Origin: Bradyrhizobium sp. ORS 278 | Lineage (GTDB): Bacteria; Pseudomonadota; Alphaproteobacteria; Rhizobiales; Xanthobacteraceae | Length of the DNA stretch: 64,000 nucleotides | Direction of reading: 5' to 3' | NCBI RefSeq assembly: GCF_000026145.1 | Contig: NC_009445.1 | Coordinates: 1,178,001-1,242,000, forward strand | Shown: positions 8,597 to 17,646 of the stretch, in pieces | Numbering within the stretch: position 1 is the stretch's first letter | Layout of the letters: every line of letters begins with the position of its first letter | The notes under the pieces: model-generated | What the model was told of the DNA's origin: nothing | Databases searched by the model: none | Seen by the model: the letters and a program-made list of their open reading frames with translations, nothing else | Translations under genes and position numbers: made by a program

Positions 8597-9790
8597 ATGT
8601 CTCGTTTTCGCGCGCCGCTCATCGGCAGCGCCTTGATGCTCGCAGCGGCTCTTCCTTTGGCAGGCTGCAACGACACCACGCCCGCGCAGGCCTCGGCCAA
8701 CGATCAGATCGCCGTGCCCGACGTCGGCATCATCACCGTCGAGCAGAAGTCGCGCGCGATCGTCCGCGAGCTGCCCGGCCGTATCGCGCCGACCCGCGTC
8801 TCTGATGTGCGGCCGCGCGTCTCCGGCATTATCGTCGAGCGGCTGTTCCGCCAGGGCAGCGAGGTCAAGGCCGGCGATCCGCTCTATCGGATCGATCCCA
8901 AACCGTTCGAGGTGGAAATCCTGTCGAGCCGCGCGGCGCTGGCCAAGGCCGAGGCGGTGCACGAGCGCGCCGTGCAGCAGGCGCGCCGCATCGCGTTGCT
9001 GTTCAAGGAGCGCGCCGCGCCCGAAGTCGAGAATGAGAAAGCGATCTCGTCAGAACGCGAGGCCACGGCCGATATCGAGGCCCGCAAGGCGGATCTCGCA
9101 CGCGCGCAGCTCAATCTCGACTACGCCACCGTGCGCGCGCCGATCGACGGCATCGTCGGCGCCGCGCAGGTCAGCGAAGGCGCCATCGCCGTCCAGAACG
9201 AGACCTCGCTGGTGACCATCCAGCAGCTTGATCCGATCTACGCCGACTTCACTCAGTCGGTCAGTGAGCTGAACCGGCTGCGCCGCGCCTTCGAGTCCGG
9301 TGATCTCGACCAGATCGCACCCGATGCGATCAAGGTCCGGCTCGTGCTCGACGACGGCACGCCGTATGCGATCCCCGGCAAGCTGCTGTTCTCCGACGCC
9401 AAGGTCGATGCCGCGACCGGGCAGGTGACCTTGCGCGGCGAGTTCGCCAATCCCAAGCGCGAGCTGCTCCCTGGCATGTATGTTCGCGTCCGCATCGAGC
9501 AGGGCATCGACAGCGACTCGGTCGCGGTGCCGCAGCAGGCGGTGCAGCGCAACGCCGCCGGCGGCTCCGAGGTCTATGTCATCCGCGAGGACAGCCGCGC
9601 CATCGCGCGTCCGATCCGCACCGGACCGGTGCAGGATGGTCTCGTCCTGATCACCGACGGCCTGCGCGCCGGCGACAAGGTCGTCGTCGACGGCTTCCAG
9701 AAATTTGCCGCCGGCGACAAGGTCGCGCCGCAGGCCTGGACCGAGGTCAGCACGGCGACGCAGCTCGAAACCAAGTCGGCGTCGCGGTAA
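8597..9790 (+). CDS. RND efflux periplasmic adaptor lipoprotein (AcrA/MexA family)
   Basis: A 397-residue membrane-fusion protein linking an inner-membrane RND pump to an outer-membrane channel. It has a lipoprotein signal with lipobox LAGC (Cys 24), a lipoyl-type hairpin with a coiled coil (about 65-180) and beta-barrel regions (LLPGMYVRVRIEQG, VPQQAVQRNAAG). The ATG at 8597 is chosen because GAGGGG precedes it and the signal peptide begins there; the open frame extends to 8399 without family support. It lies 6 bases before the pump gene. No adjacent repressor or outer-membrane channel gene is present. Confidence 0.93.
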   Translation: MSRFRAPLIGSALMLAAALPLAGCNDTTPAQASANDQIAVPDVGIITVEQKSRAIVRELPGRIAPTRVSDVRPRVSGIIVERLFRQGSEVKAGDPLYRIDPKPFEVEILSSRAALAKAEAVHERAVQQARRIALLFKERAAPEVENEKAISSEREATADIEARKADLARAQLNLDYATVRAPIDGIVGAAQVSEGAIAVQNETSLVTIQQLDPIYADFTQSVSELNRLRRAFESGDLDQIAPDAIKVRLVLDDGTPYAIPGKLLFSDAKVDAATGQVTLRGEFANPKRELLPGMYVRVRIEQGIDSDSVAVPQQAVQRNAAGGSEVYVIREDSRAIARPIRTGPVQDGLVLITDGLRAGDKVVVDGFQKFAAGDKVAPQAWTEVSTATQLETKSASR

Positions 9791-9796
9791 GTCCTG

Positions 9797-12700
9797 ATGC
9801 CGAGCTTCTTCATCGACAGGCCGATCTTCGCCTGGGTCGTCGCGCTGTTCATCTGCCTGATCGGCGCCATCGCGATCCCGCTGCTGGCGGTGGCGCAATA
9901 TCCGATCATCGCGCCGCCCTCGATCTCGATCTCGACCAGCTATCCCGGCGCCTCGCCCGAGAACCTCTACAACAGCGTCACGCGGCTGATCGAGGAGGAG
10001 CTCAACGGCGCCTCCGGCATCCTCAATTTCGAGTCCACCAGCGACTCGCTGGGGCAGGTCGAGATCACCGCGAACTTCGTGCCGGGTACGTCGACCAACG
10101 ACGCCTCGGTCGAGGTGCAGAACCGCCTCAAGCGCGTCGAGGCGCGGCTGCCGCGTGCGGTCATTCAGCAAGGCATCCTGGTCGAGGAAGCCTCGGCCGC
10201 GGTGCTGCAGATCATCACCCTGCAGTCGACCGACGGCAGCCTCGACGAGGTCGGCCTCGGCGATTTCATGATCCGCAATGTGCTCGGCGAAATCCGCCGC
10301 ATCCCAGGCGTCGGCCGCGCCACGCTATATTCTACCGAGCGGTCGCTGCGCGTCTGGCTCGATCCGGCCAAGCTGATCGGCTACGGCCTGACCGCCGACG
10401 ACGTCACCAAGTCGATCGGCGCGCAGAACGCGCAGGTCTCCTCGGGCAGCATCGGCGCGGAGCCGGCTACGACCGTGCAGCGCACCTCGGCGCTGGTGCT
10501 GGTGAAGGGCCAGCTGGACTCGCCCGACGAGTTCGGCGCGATCATCCTGCGCGCCAATTCTGACGGCTCGACGGTGCGGCTGCGCGACGTTGCGCGCATC
10601 GAGATCGGCGGTCTCAGCTATCAGTTCAACACCCGCCTCAACGGCAAGCCCACCGCCGGCCTCTCGGTACTGCTGTCGCCGAGCGGTAACGCCCTGGCGA
10701 CCGCCAGCGCGGTCGACGCGAAGATGAAGGAGCTGTCGCGCTTCTTCCCGTCCAACATCGCCTATGAAATTCCCTACGACATCACCCCCGTGGTGAAGGC
10801 CTCGATCAAGCGCGTGCTGATGACCCTGGTCGAAGCCGTCGTGCTGGTGTTCGTGGTGATGTTCCTGTTCCTGCAGAACATCCGCTACACCATCATCCCA
10901 ACGATCGTGGTGCCCGTGGCGCTGCTCGGTACCTGCGCGACGCTGATGCTGGTCGGCTACTCCATCAACATGCTGACGATGTTCGGCATGGTGCTCGCGG
11001 TCGGCATCCTCGTCGACGACGCCATCGTCGTGGTCGAGAACGTCGAGCGCATCATGGGCGAGGAGGGGCTGTCGCCGAAGGAGGCGACGCGCAAGGCGAT
11101 GGGCCAGATCACCGGCGCCATCATCGGCATCACCCTGGTGCTGATGGCCGTGTTCGTGCCGATGGCGTTCTTCCCCGGTTCGGTCGGCATCATCTACCGG
11201 CAGTTCTCCGTCACCATGGTCGCCGCGATCGGCTTCTCGGCGCTGCTCGCGCTGTCGCTGACGCCGGCGCTGTGCGCGACCCTGTTGAAGCCGGTGCAGG
11301 CCGGCCATGGTCACGCCAAGACCGGCGTGTTCGGCTGGTTCAACCGCTTCATGGATTTCAGTCGCACCAAATACACCGGCGTGGTCGGCGGCGCGCTGAA
11401 GCGCACCGGGCGGCTGATGATGATCTACGCGATCTTCATCGTCGGCCTGTCCTTCGCCTTCATCCAGTTGCCGGGCGGCTTCCTGCCGGTCGACGACCAG
11501 GGCTTCATCACGACCGACGTGCAGACGCCGGCCGACTCCTCCTATGCGCGGACGCAAGCCGCCGTCGAGGCGGTCGAGAAGTACCTGGCCAAGCGCGAGG
11601 GCATCGAGGACGTCACCTTCCTCACCGGCTTCAGCTATGCCGGCCAGGGCGTGAACACCGCGCAGGCCTTCATCTCGCTGAAGGACTGGTCGGAGCGCGG
11701 CAAGCACGACAGCGCCGCGGCGCTGGTCGCCGACATCAATCGCGACCTCGCCTCGCTCCGCGACGCCAAAATCACCGCACTGCAGCCGCCGCCGATCGAC
11801 AATCTCGGCAACTCCTCCGGTTTCAGCTTCCGCCTCCAGGACCGCGGGCAGAAGGGCTACACCGCGCTCGTGGCGGCCGCCGATCAGCTCATCGCCGAGG
11901 CCAATGCCAGCCCGGTTTTGCAGAAGGTCTATGTCGAGGGGCTGCCGCAGGGGCCGCAGGTCAATCTGATGATCGACCGCGAGAAGGCCGGCGCCTTCGG
12001 CGTGACCTTCGAGGACATCAACAACACGATCTCGACCAATCTCGGCTCGAATTACGTCAACGACTTCCCGAATCGCGGCCGCATGCAGCGCGTCGTGGTG
12101 CAGGCCGACCGCATCAGCCGCATGAATGCGGACGACATCCTCAACTACAGCGTCAAGAACGCCAAGGGTCAGCTGGTGCCATTCTCGTCGTTCGCGACCG
12201 TCCAGTGGGCCAAGGGACCGACCCAGATCGCGGGTTTCAACTACTATCCGGCGATCCGCATCTCCGGCGAGGCCAAGCCGGGCTTCACCTCCGGAGACGC
12301 GCTCAACGAGATGGAGCGCCTGGCGGCCAAGCTGCCGCGCGGCTTCGGCTATGAGTGGACGGGACAGTCGCTGCAGGAGAAGCTGTCGGGCTCGCAGGCG
12401 CCGCTGCTCCTCGGATTGTCCGCGCTGGTCGTGTTCCTGTGCCTCGCCGCGCTGTACGAGAGCTGGACGATCCCGCTCGCGGTGCTGCTGACGGTGCCGC
12501 TCGGCATTCTCGGCGCCGTTGTCGCGGCCAATCTGCGCGGCCTTTCCAACGACGTCTACTTCACGGTGGCGCTGATCACCATCATCGGCCTCGCGGCGAA
12601 GGATGCGATCCTGATCATCGAGTTTGCGAAGGACCTGCGCGCGCACGGCAAGCCACTTGTGGCGGCGACCATCGAGGCCTGCTCGCTGCGCTTCCGTCCG

Positions 12701-12949
12701 ATCATCATGACCGGCCTCGCCTTCGTCTGCGGCGTGCTGCCGATGTCGATGGCCACGGGGGCCGGCGGCGCCAGCCAGCAGGCGCTCGGCACCAACGTGA
12801 TGGGCGGCATGATCGCCGTGGTCATCCTGGCGCTGCTGATGGTGCCGGTGTTCTTCGTGTCCGTGCAGCGCGTGCTCGCGGGGGATCGGGAGAAGGCGGG
12901 GGCAGCGGACGACGAGGCGTATGGGCCGCCGGCCCCGGTGCAGCCGTAG
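9797..12949 (+). CDS. RND multidrug efflux permease (AcrB/MexB, HAE1 family)
   Basis: A 1050-residue inner-membrane pump driven by proton flux. It starts with the classic MPSFFIDRPIFAWVVALFI helix and has two six-helix bundles, each preceded by a large periplasmic porter domain. The proton-relay aspartates appear as VDD near residues 406-408 in GILVDDAIVVVENVERIM. The second half carries GLAAKDAILIIEFAKDL and RFRPIIMTGLAFVCGVLPM. Length fits the family. Cotranscribed with the adaptor at 8597, probably exporting hydrophobic toxicants; the substrate range cannot be read from sequence. Confidence 0.95.
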   Translation: MPSFFIDRPIFAWVVALFICLIGAIAIPLLAVAQYPIIAPPSISISTSYPGASPENLYNSVTRLIEEELNGASGILNFESTSDSLGQVEITANFVPGTSTNDASVEVQNRLKRVEARLPRAVIQQGILVEEASAAVLQIITLQSTDGSLDEVGLGDFMIRNVLGEIRRIPGVGRATLYSTERSLRVWLDPAKLIGYGLTADDVTKSIGAQNAQVSSGSIGAEPATTVQRTSALVLVKGQLDSPDEFGAIILRANSDGSTVRLRDVARIEIGGLSYQFNTRLNGKPTAGLSVLLSPSGNALATASAVDAKMKELSRFFPSNIAYEIPYDITPVVKASIKRVLMTLVEAVVLVFVVMFLFLQNIRYTIIPTIVVPVALLGTCATLMLVGYSINMLTMFGMVLAVGILVDDAIVVVENVERIMGEEGLSPKEATRKAMGQITGAIIGITLVLMAVFVPMAFFPGSVGIIYRQFSVTMVAAIGFSALLALSLTPALCATLLKPVQAGHGHAKTGVFGWFNRFMDFSRTKYTGVVGGALKRTGRLMMIYAIFIVGLSFAFIQLPGGFLPVDDQGFITTDVQTPADSSYARTQAAVEAVEKYLAKREGIEDVTFLTGFSYAGQGVNTAQAFISLKDWSERGKHDSAAALVADINRDLASLRDAKITALQPPPIDNLGNSSGFSFRLQDRGQKGYTALVAAADQLIAEANASPVLQKVYVEGLPQGPQVNLMIDREKAGAFGVTFEDINNTISTNLGSNYVNDFPNRGRMQRVVVQADRISRMNADDILNYSVKNAKGQLVPFSSFATVQWAKGPTQIAGFNYYPAIRISGEAKPGFTSGDALNEMERLAAKLPRGFGYEWTGQSLQEKLSGSQAPLLLGLSALVVFLCLAALYESWTIPLAVLLTVPLGILGAVVAANLRGLSNDVYFTVALITIIGLAAKDAILIIEFAKDLRAHGKPLVAATIEACSLRFRPIIMTGLAFVCGVLPMSMATGAGGASQQALGTNVMGGMIAVVILALLMVPVFFVSVQRVLAGDREKAGAADDEAYGPPAPVQP

Positions 12950-13002
12950 AGGATAAAAACGACTTAGGGGATGATTGCGCCGAAACGTCGCGACGGGGCG
13001 GT

Positions 13003-13035
13003 GCGCTCCCCTCCCCCTTGCGGGGAGGGGAGTGC
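13003..13035. terminator. strong GC hairpin after the efflux operon
   Basis: Perfect 11-bp arms CTCCCCTCCCC (13006-13016) and GGGGAGGGGAG (13022-13032) enclose a 5-base loop, with three more pairs outside. No T-run follows, so it may be a dispersed hairpin repeat rather than a classical terminator. Confidence 0.5.
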
Positions 13036-13127
13036 ACCGTCGGTGGCGCGCCATGGTGCCCGATCCTCGCAAGCTGGAGTTCCCCGTCTGCTCCGTGTAT
13101 GCTTCGCCGACATGTAACGGGTACGGC

Positions 13128-13736
13128 ATGTCGATGGTCTCTCGCAAATCCGCTCTCGCCTTCGCGCTCGCTGGCGTATGCTTGGGAAGCCAAGCAGCTC
13201 TGGCCCAATCCGGCCCTGTCAAATACTGGCTTCCGAGCTGGCCGATCGGCTTCAGTACCGACCCCGGCGTCGTGCAGACTCTCGATTCCTACAGCAACGT
13301 CCCGGGCTTCACGGCGAGCGGCAGCAACACCGGCTTCTTCGCGCGACGCTACAGCGTGGCGAACAACTGGGCCGCGCTGTCCGGCGTCGGCCTCAGCCCG
13401 GGCATCGTCAATCGCTACGGCTCGCTCGGCTCGTACACCACCGAAGGCGCGCAATACGGCTACACGTTCAAGAGCGGCGTCAGCTTCTATGGCGGCTTCG
13501 AGGCGCTGAAGGTCACGCCGGGCCTCGGCGGTCCGTTCGCGACCTTCGACGGTCGCTCGACCTCGACGCCGGCCTACGCGATCAATGGCGGCGTCGAGTT
13601 CAAGCCTGCGTCCAATGTCAGCCTGTCGCTCGGCTTCAGCTATGCCGGCCAGTCGTCCGACCGTGTGGACAGCGATATCAACTCCCCGGCACTGCCCGGC
13701 GCCACGCCGCAGGCCTTCACGAGCGGGCGCAGATAG
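13128..13736 (+). CDS. secreted outer-membrane beta-barrel-like protein
   Basis: A 202-residue protein with a signal peptide (KSALAFALAGVCLGSQAALAQ, probable cleavage after ALA near residue 27). The mature part is rich in Gly, Ser, Tyr and Phe with alternating patterns (YGYTFKSGVSFYGGFEALK; NGGVEFKPASNVSLSLGFSYAG), as in small outer-membrane beta-barrels of Rhizobiales. It lacks an obvious C-terminal phenylalanine and ends TSGRR, so it may be truncated or not a full barrel. Alternative start at 13134. Function unknown. Confidence 0.65.
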   Translation: MSMVSRKSALAFALAGVCLGSQAALAQSGPVKYWLPSWPIGFSTDPGVVQTLDSYSNVPGFTASGSNTGFFARRYSVANNWAALSGVGLSPGIVNRYGSLGSYTTEGAQYGYTFKSGVSFYGGFEALKVTPGLGGPFATFDGRSTSTPAYAINGGVEFKPASNVSLSLGFSYAGQSSDRVDSDINSPALPGATPQAFTSGRR

Positions 13737-13775
13737 CCTTCGAGCGATAGGGCGAGCTGCCGGCCACACTCCCGA

Positions 13776-13899
13776 TGTCGTCCCGGCCTCGAGCCGGGAC
13801 CCATACCCCCAGGGAGCTGTTTGAGGCACGCTGGTCGACCGATCTCGCCCTATCACGACGGCCGGTGGTGATGGGTCCCGGCTCGAGGCCGGGACGACA
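13776..13899. repeat. perfect 29-bp inverted repeat pair, family A variant
   Basis: A 29-base palindromic unit containing GTCCCGGCCTCGAGCCGGGAC lies at 13776-13804, and its exact reverse complement at 13871-13899, with 66 bases between. The same 29 bases recur at 27740-27768. It lies between convergent genes and may act as a structured 3' end. Confidence 0.8.
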
Positions 13900-13962
13900 C
13901 CGAGAGTGAGGCGCGAGCACGCCAATGTCTTCTGGAACGATGTCCGTTGTCGTTCAACCGAA

Positions 13963-14754
13963 CTACGCCGCCGCCTTCAGCACCTTCACCAGCTCGCGGT
14001 GGATCACCTCATTGCCGCACACGACGTGCCCGGTCGCCAGCGCATCCTCCTTGCCGTCGATGCCCGACACCGTGCCGCCGGCCTCGCGCACCATGATCAT
14101 GCCGGCCGCGATGTCCCAGGGCTGCAGGTCGCGTTCCCAATAGGCGTCGAAGCGGCCGGCGGCGACGAAGGCGAGGTCGAGCGAGGCGGCGCCGAAGCGG
14201 CGCAGGCCGGCGACCTTGACCTGCAGCGAGGTCATCTCGCGCAGGAACAGCTGGTGGTCGCCGCGGCCGATATGCGGCAGGCCGCAGGCGATGACGCATT
14301 CATGCAGCTGTTTGCGCGCGGCGACGCGCAGCCGCTGGTCGTTGAGGAACGCGCCCTTGCCGCGCTCGGCGATGTACAGCTCGTCATTGGCCGGGTTGTA
14401 GATCACGCCCGCGATCACGGTGTCCTCGCGCTGGAGCGCGATCGAGATCGCGAATTGCGGGATGCCGTGCAGGAAGTTGGTGGTGCCGTCGAGCGGATCG
14501 ACGATCCAGGTATGCGACTTGTCGCTGCCCTCGCGCTTGCCGCCTTCCTCGCCCAGGAAGCCGTAGCCCGGCCGGGCCTTGGAGAGATCCTCATAGAGCA
14601 TCTCCTCGGCCTTCTTGTCGGCACGGGAAACGAAATTGGCCGGCCCTTTGAGCGACACCTGCAGGTGCTCGATCTCGCCGAGATCGCGCTTGAGGTTGCG
14701 GCCGGCGCGGCGCGCGGCCTTGACCATGACATTGATGAGGGCGGAATGAATCAT
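13963..14754 (-). CDS. suhB: inositol monophosphatase family protein (SuhB-like)
   Basis: A 263-residue Mg-dependent phosphatase of the inositol monophosphatase family. Metal and substrate motifs are intact: GEEGG near residue 70, WIVDPLDGTTNFLHG near 83-97 and QPWDIAAGMIMVREAGG near the C-terminus. In bacteria this family hydrolyses inositol-1-phosphate and, as SuhB, also affects rRNA transcription. The start at 14754 (MIHSALINVMVKAARRAG) matches family N-termini; an upstream in-frame codon at 14781 adds nine unsupported residues. It lies 147 bases downstream of the Sel1-repeat gene on the same strand. Confidence 0.9.
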   Translation of the reverse strand: MIHSALINVMVKAARRAGRNLKRDLGEIEHLQVSLKGPANFVSRADKKAEEMLYEDLSKARPGYGFLGEEGGKREGSDKSHTWIVDPLDGTTNFLHGIPQFAISIALQREDTVIAGVIYNPANDELYIAERGKGAFLNDQRLRVAARKQLHECVIACGLPHIGRGDHQLFLREMTSLQVKVAGLRRFGAASLDLAFVAAGRFDAYWERDLQPWDIAAGMIMVREAGGTVSGIDGKEDALATGHVVCGNEVIHRELVKVLKAAA

Positions 14755-14901
14755 GTGCTCGATGCGCTGGGCTGACCGCACCTTGCGGTGCGCGCCTCGC
14801 CGGAAAACGGGGAGGCGGTTGGAAATGGCTGGCTGTGGGTGCCCTGAAGGGGCCGCCGCGTCAAGGGCGGATCGGCCGGCCGCCCTTTGGTCGCCCGCAG
14901 G

Positions 14902-15996
14902 TCACTTGATCGTACCGAGCCAGCGCTTGGCGGCCTCCTCGCCCTTGGCGCGGTCCTCGGGCGACATGTCGGCGAATTTCTCCTCCAGCTTGGGATCGCC
15001 CTTGCCGGCGGTCTTGGCCACCAGGTGCCACTTGTAGGCCTCGATCTTGTCGAGCGGCGTGGAGATCCCATACCAAAGCACCCAAGCCAGCCGGTTCTGG
15101 GCAACCGGGCTGTTCTGTCGGGCTGCCCGGCGCAGCAGCGCAATCGCGGCGGGCTGATCCTTCGGAACGCCGGAGCCGTTGAAGAGGGCGATGGCGTATT
15201 CAACCTCGGCATCGAGATTGTCGGCCAGAGCCGCGGCCTGGAGCAGCCGGGCGGCCTTCTCCAGATCCTTCGGCACGCCGGTCCCTTCCTTGTAGAAGGT
15301 GGCAAGCGCGTATTGCGCCTCCGCATTGCCGGCATCCGCCGCGATCCGCAGCAGCTCAGCCGAGCGCTTCAGGTCCTGCGGCAGGGTCTGGCCATCGAGA
15401 TAGAGCAGCGCGAGATTATAGGCCGCCTTGGGCTCGCCGAGCTTGGCGGCGGAGGCCAGCAGCTTGACCGCTTCCGGCTTGTCGACCGGGCCGCCGCGTC
15501 CCGCCAGACGCATCATCGCCAGCGCGAACATCGCCTCGCGGTCACCGGCCTCGGCGGCGCGCTTGTACCAGATCGCCGCCTTCTCGTAGTCGCGGCGGAT
15601 GCCCATCGCGTTCTCATAGAGCTGGCCGAGCATCGCCATCGCCTTGGGATCGCCGGCCTGCGCGCGCGGCGTGGCGAGGTCGAAGGCGGTCTTGTACTGG
15701 CCGCGCTGATAGGCGCCGTACACCAAATCGACATTGGGATCGTTGGCCGCCGGCTGCTGCGTCGGCGCGGGAGCCGGGGCCGCCGGCTTGGCCGAGGGGG
15801 CTGGCGCGGGCTTCTTCGCCGCGGCAGCTGGTGCCTTCGGTTTCTCCGCCGCCTTTTCGGCCGGTTTCTCGGCGGGTCTCGGTTTCTCCGCCGGCGGCGG
15901 CTGCAGGGCCGGCGGCGTCAACGAGATCTGCGCGCGTGCACCGGCGCTCATGACGACGAACGCAGCAACGAGGCATGTCAGGCGCAGCATCGTCAT
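14902..15996 (-). CDS. secreted Sel1/TPR repeat protein
   Basis: A 364-residue protein with a signal peptide (cleavage near ARA-Q, residue 23). A Pro/Ala/Lys-rich linker (about 28-85) follows, then at least five Sel1-type repeats of about 36 residues (KAMAMLGQLYENAMGIRRDYEKAAIWYKRAAEAGD and relatives) covering about 105-325. Sel1 solenoids mediate protein-protein contacts, often in the cell envelope. It follows the ThiE-like gene by 12 bases, so the two are probably cotranscribed. Specific role unknown. Confidence 0.85.
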   Translation of the reverse strand: MTMLRLTCLVAAFVVMSAGARAQISLTPPALQPPPAEKPRPAEKPAEKAAEKPKAPAAAAKKPAPAPSAKPAAPAPAPTQQPAANDPNVDLVYGAYQRGQYKTAFDLATPRAQAGDPKAMAMLGQLYENAMGIRRDYEKAAIWYKRAAEAGDREAMFALAMMRLAGRGGPVDKPEAVKLLASAAKLGEPKAAYNLALLYLDGQTLPQDLKRSAELLRIAADAGNAEAQYALATFYKEGTGVPKDLEKAARLLQAAALADNLDAEVEYAIALFNGSGVPKDQPAAIALLRRAARQNSPVAQNRLAWVLWYGISTPLDKIEAYKWHLVAKTAGKGDPKLEEKFADMSPEDRAKGEEAAKRWLGTIK

Positions 15997-16008
15997 GGGC
16001 GGGGCCGT

Positions 16009-16683
16009 TCAGCTTCCAGCAATCGCGATGGGTGCCGCTGCATGGGCCTGCCGGATGGTTGCGCCAATGTCGGCCAGCGCGGCTGCGGGGCCGCGTTCAT
16101 CGTTCCAGACGAGGTCGTCCACCAGCACGAAATCCGCTCCCGCGGCGACGAAGTCCGCCGCCTCCTTCAGCGAGATCGCATAGCCGACGCAGGGTGGTTC
16201 GAACAGCTCGGCCCACCAGGCGAGACGCTCGTTGACGGCATCGGGCGAGGGCCGCCGGCCCTGTGCGTCACGCTCGCCGAACAGCACGTAATCAGCCCCG
16301 AGCTCGCCCGCCCGCATCGAGTCGTGGCGCGTCGACAGCCCGCCGCCACCGGCAATGCGGTCCGGCTTCAGCCCCGGCAGCGCCTCTTCCAGCGCGGCGA
16401 TACCGGTCAGATGTGCGCCATCCGCCCCGGCCCGCGCGACGATATCGGGATGGCCGTCGATCAGCAGCGCCGCGCCGGTGCCCTGGATCACAGGCGCCAG
16501 CGTCTTGACCGTCGTGATCATGCTGCGCGGATCGCTCTCCTTGAGCCGCACCAGCACCGCAGCGACGTCGGCGCTGGCGAGGATCACGGGCAGGCTGGCG
16601 GCGAGCGCCGCCGCGTCGGTCACCACAGGCGTCGCCAGATAGATGCGCGGCTCAGGCCGCGCGGGAGTGCTCTTGCCGGACAA
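16009..16683 (-). CDS. divergent thiamine phosphate synthase family protein
   Basis: A 224-residue TIM-barrel protein of the ThiE/TenI family. ThiE joins hydroxymethylpyrimidine-PP and thiazole phosphate. Family features seen are LVRLKESD (for VQLRxKxxx), DGHPDIVARAGADGAHLTG (for DGVHLGQ) and ELGADYVLFGE (for GADYVGxGP). These are degenerate, and no other thi genes are nearby, so true ThiE activity is uncertain. The likely start is a TTG at 16683 preceded by AAGG; no ATG is available near the N-terminus. Upstream of the Sel1 gene in a probable operon. Confidence 0.7.
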   Translation of the reverse strand: MSGKSTPARPEPRIYLATPVVTDAAALAASLPVILASADVAAVLVRLKESDPRSMITTVKTLAPVIQGTGAALLIDGHPDIVARAGADGAHLTGIAALEEALPGLKPDRIAGGGGLSTRHDSMRAGELGADYVLFGERDAQGRRPSPDAVNERLAWWAELFEPPCVGYAISLKEAADFVAAGADFVLVDDLVWNDERGPAAALADIGATIRQAHAAAPIAIAGS

Positions 16684-17646
16684 ATTATGCCGCCTTCTCG
16701 TCGCGCCGCGTCATCACGTACCGGGGAATCCTGTCATTGTCGATGCGGTGGGCCCCGGGACGTCTGGGGCGGAGCATGGCTCTGCGGGTAAACCGTGGTG
16801 CGGTGATCCGCAAGGCCGCCGAGCCCCGCGGCGCGGGCGGCACGCAGGGTCGTGCCAGCTCAGTGCGAAGATGTCCATCATCTGCTCCAGACGACACCTG
16901 CCCTGCGAGTCAAACTAGTCGGTTCTCGGGCGGATGCCGAGCGAACATTGGCCGTTGCCGGGGCAGGCTCTCACAGAGGTGAACGGGAAGTTCATCGTCG
17001 TTGGTCGAGCGATCTTTCGCGTCGGCGGCAGTCGGCCCCCCCTTGCGGCGAGGGAGCGAGGGTGGGGTCCACGGGCGCCGGCTGCCGTGAGGTTCACCGG
17101 CCCGTGACCGGCACGCGGCGGTCGCAGCTCTCGCCGACGCTCTCCGTCGTAGTTACGGATCGTCATTGCGAGCGAAGCATCCAAAGTCCCGCCCGCAGCC
17201 CCTGGATTGCTTCGCTTTGCTCGCAATGACGCGGTGAGGTCCCTGCCTCCAACGACCGGTGTGCCCGCAGGCCGTGGCTCGGCTCTCATCACCTCGATCG
17301 CGCCCGGAGACCGCCACCCCGACCCGCCCCGTAAGGGGCAGGGCTATCGCATATGGCGATGCGGAGCTGTACCGGCGAACGATCCTGCTCACTTGTTGCT
17401 CAGTCATGCCCGGGCTTGCCCCGCCTGCGCGGCCGAAGCCGCTTCGGCGCGGCGAAGGCCCGGGCAACCACGTCGTTCTCAGGGCACCGGACGTCGTCAT
17501 GGCCGGGACAAGCCCGCCATGACGACGTGGAGAGAGACGAGCACATAACCGCGATCTTCATATGCGATAGCCCTGCCGCAAGGGCGAGCGGAGCTGACCG
17601 GGGTCTTGGCGGTCACTGAGGTCCAGAGAGCTGATTGCAGGCCAGC
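16684..17646. other. repeat-rich gene-free region between the ThiE-like gene and fba
   Basis: About 960 bases with no convincing gene. It contains a family C unit at 17162-17231 (GTCATTGCGAGCGAAGCA facing its near complement), family B-like units at 17403-17425 and 17497-17525, and a perfect 19-bp inverted repeat at 17337-17355 and 17559-17577. Open frames here have Arg/Pro-rich translations typical of non-coding GC-rich DNA. Confidence 0.75.
17337..17577. repeat. 19-bp perfect inverted repeat framing 203 bases
   Basis: GGCAGGGCTATCGCATATG at 17337-17355 is exactly complementary to 17559-17577. The enclosed segment carries two family B-like palindromes, giving a compound mobile-repeat look. 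Confidence 0.75.

Noticed and set aside
10325..13222. A 965-codon frame antisense to the RND pump
   Set aside because: It lies wholly opposite a textbook AcrB-family gene. Its His/Arg/Asp-rich translation matches no protein-like pattern.
16685..16897. 70-codon minus-strand frame ending just before the ThiE-like start
   Set aside because: The adjacency hints at coupling, but the sequence is Arg/Pro-rich without a ribosome-binding site or recognisable features, and the region is repeat-laden.
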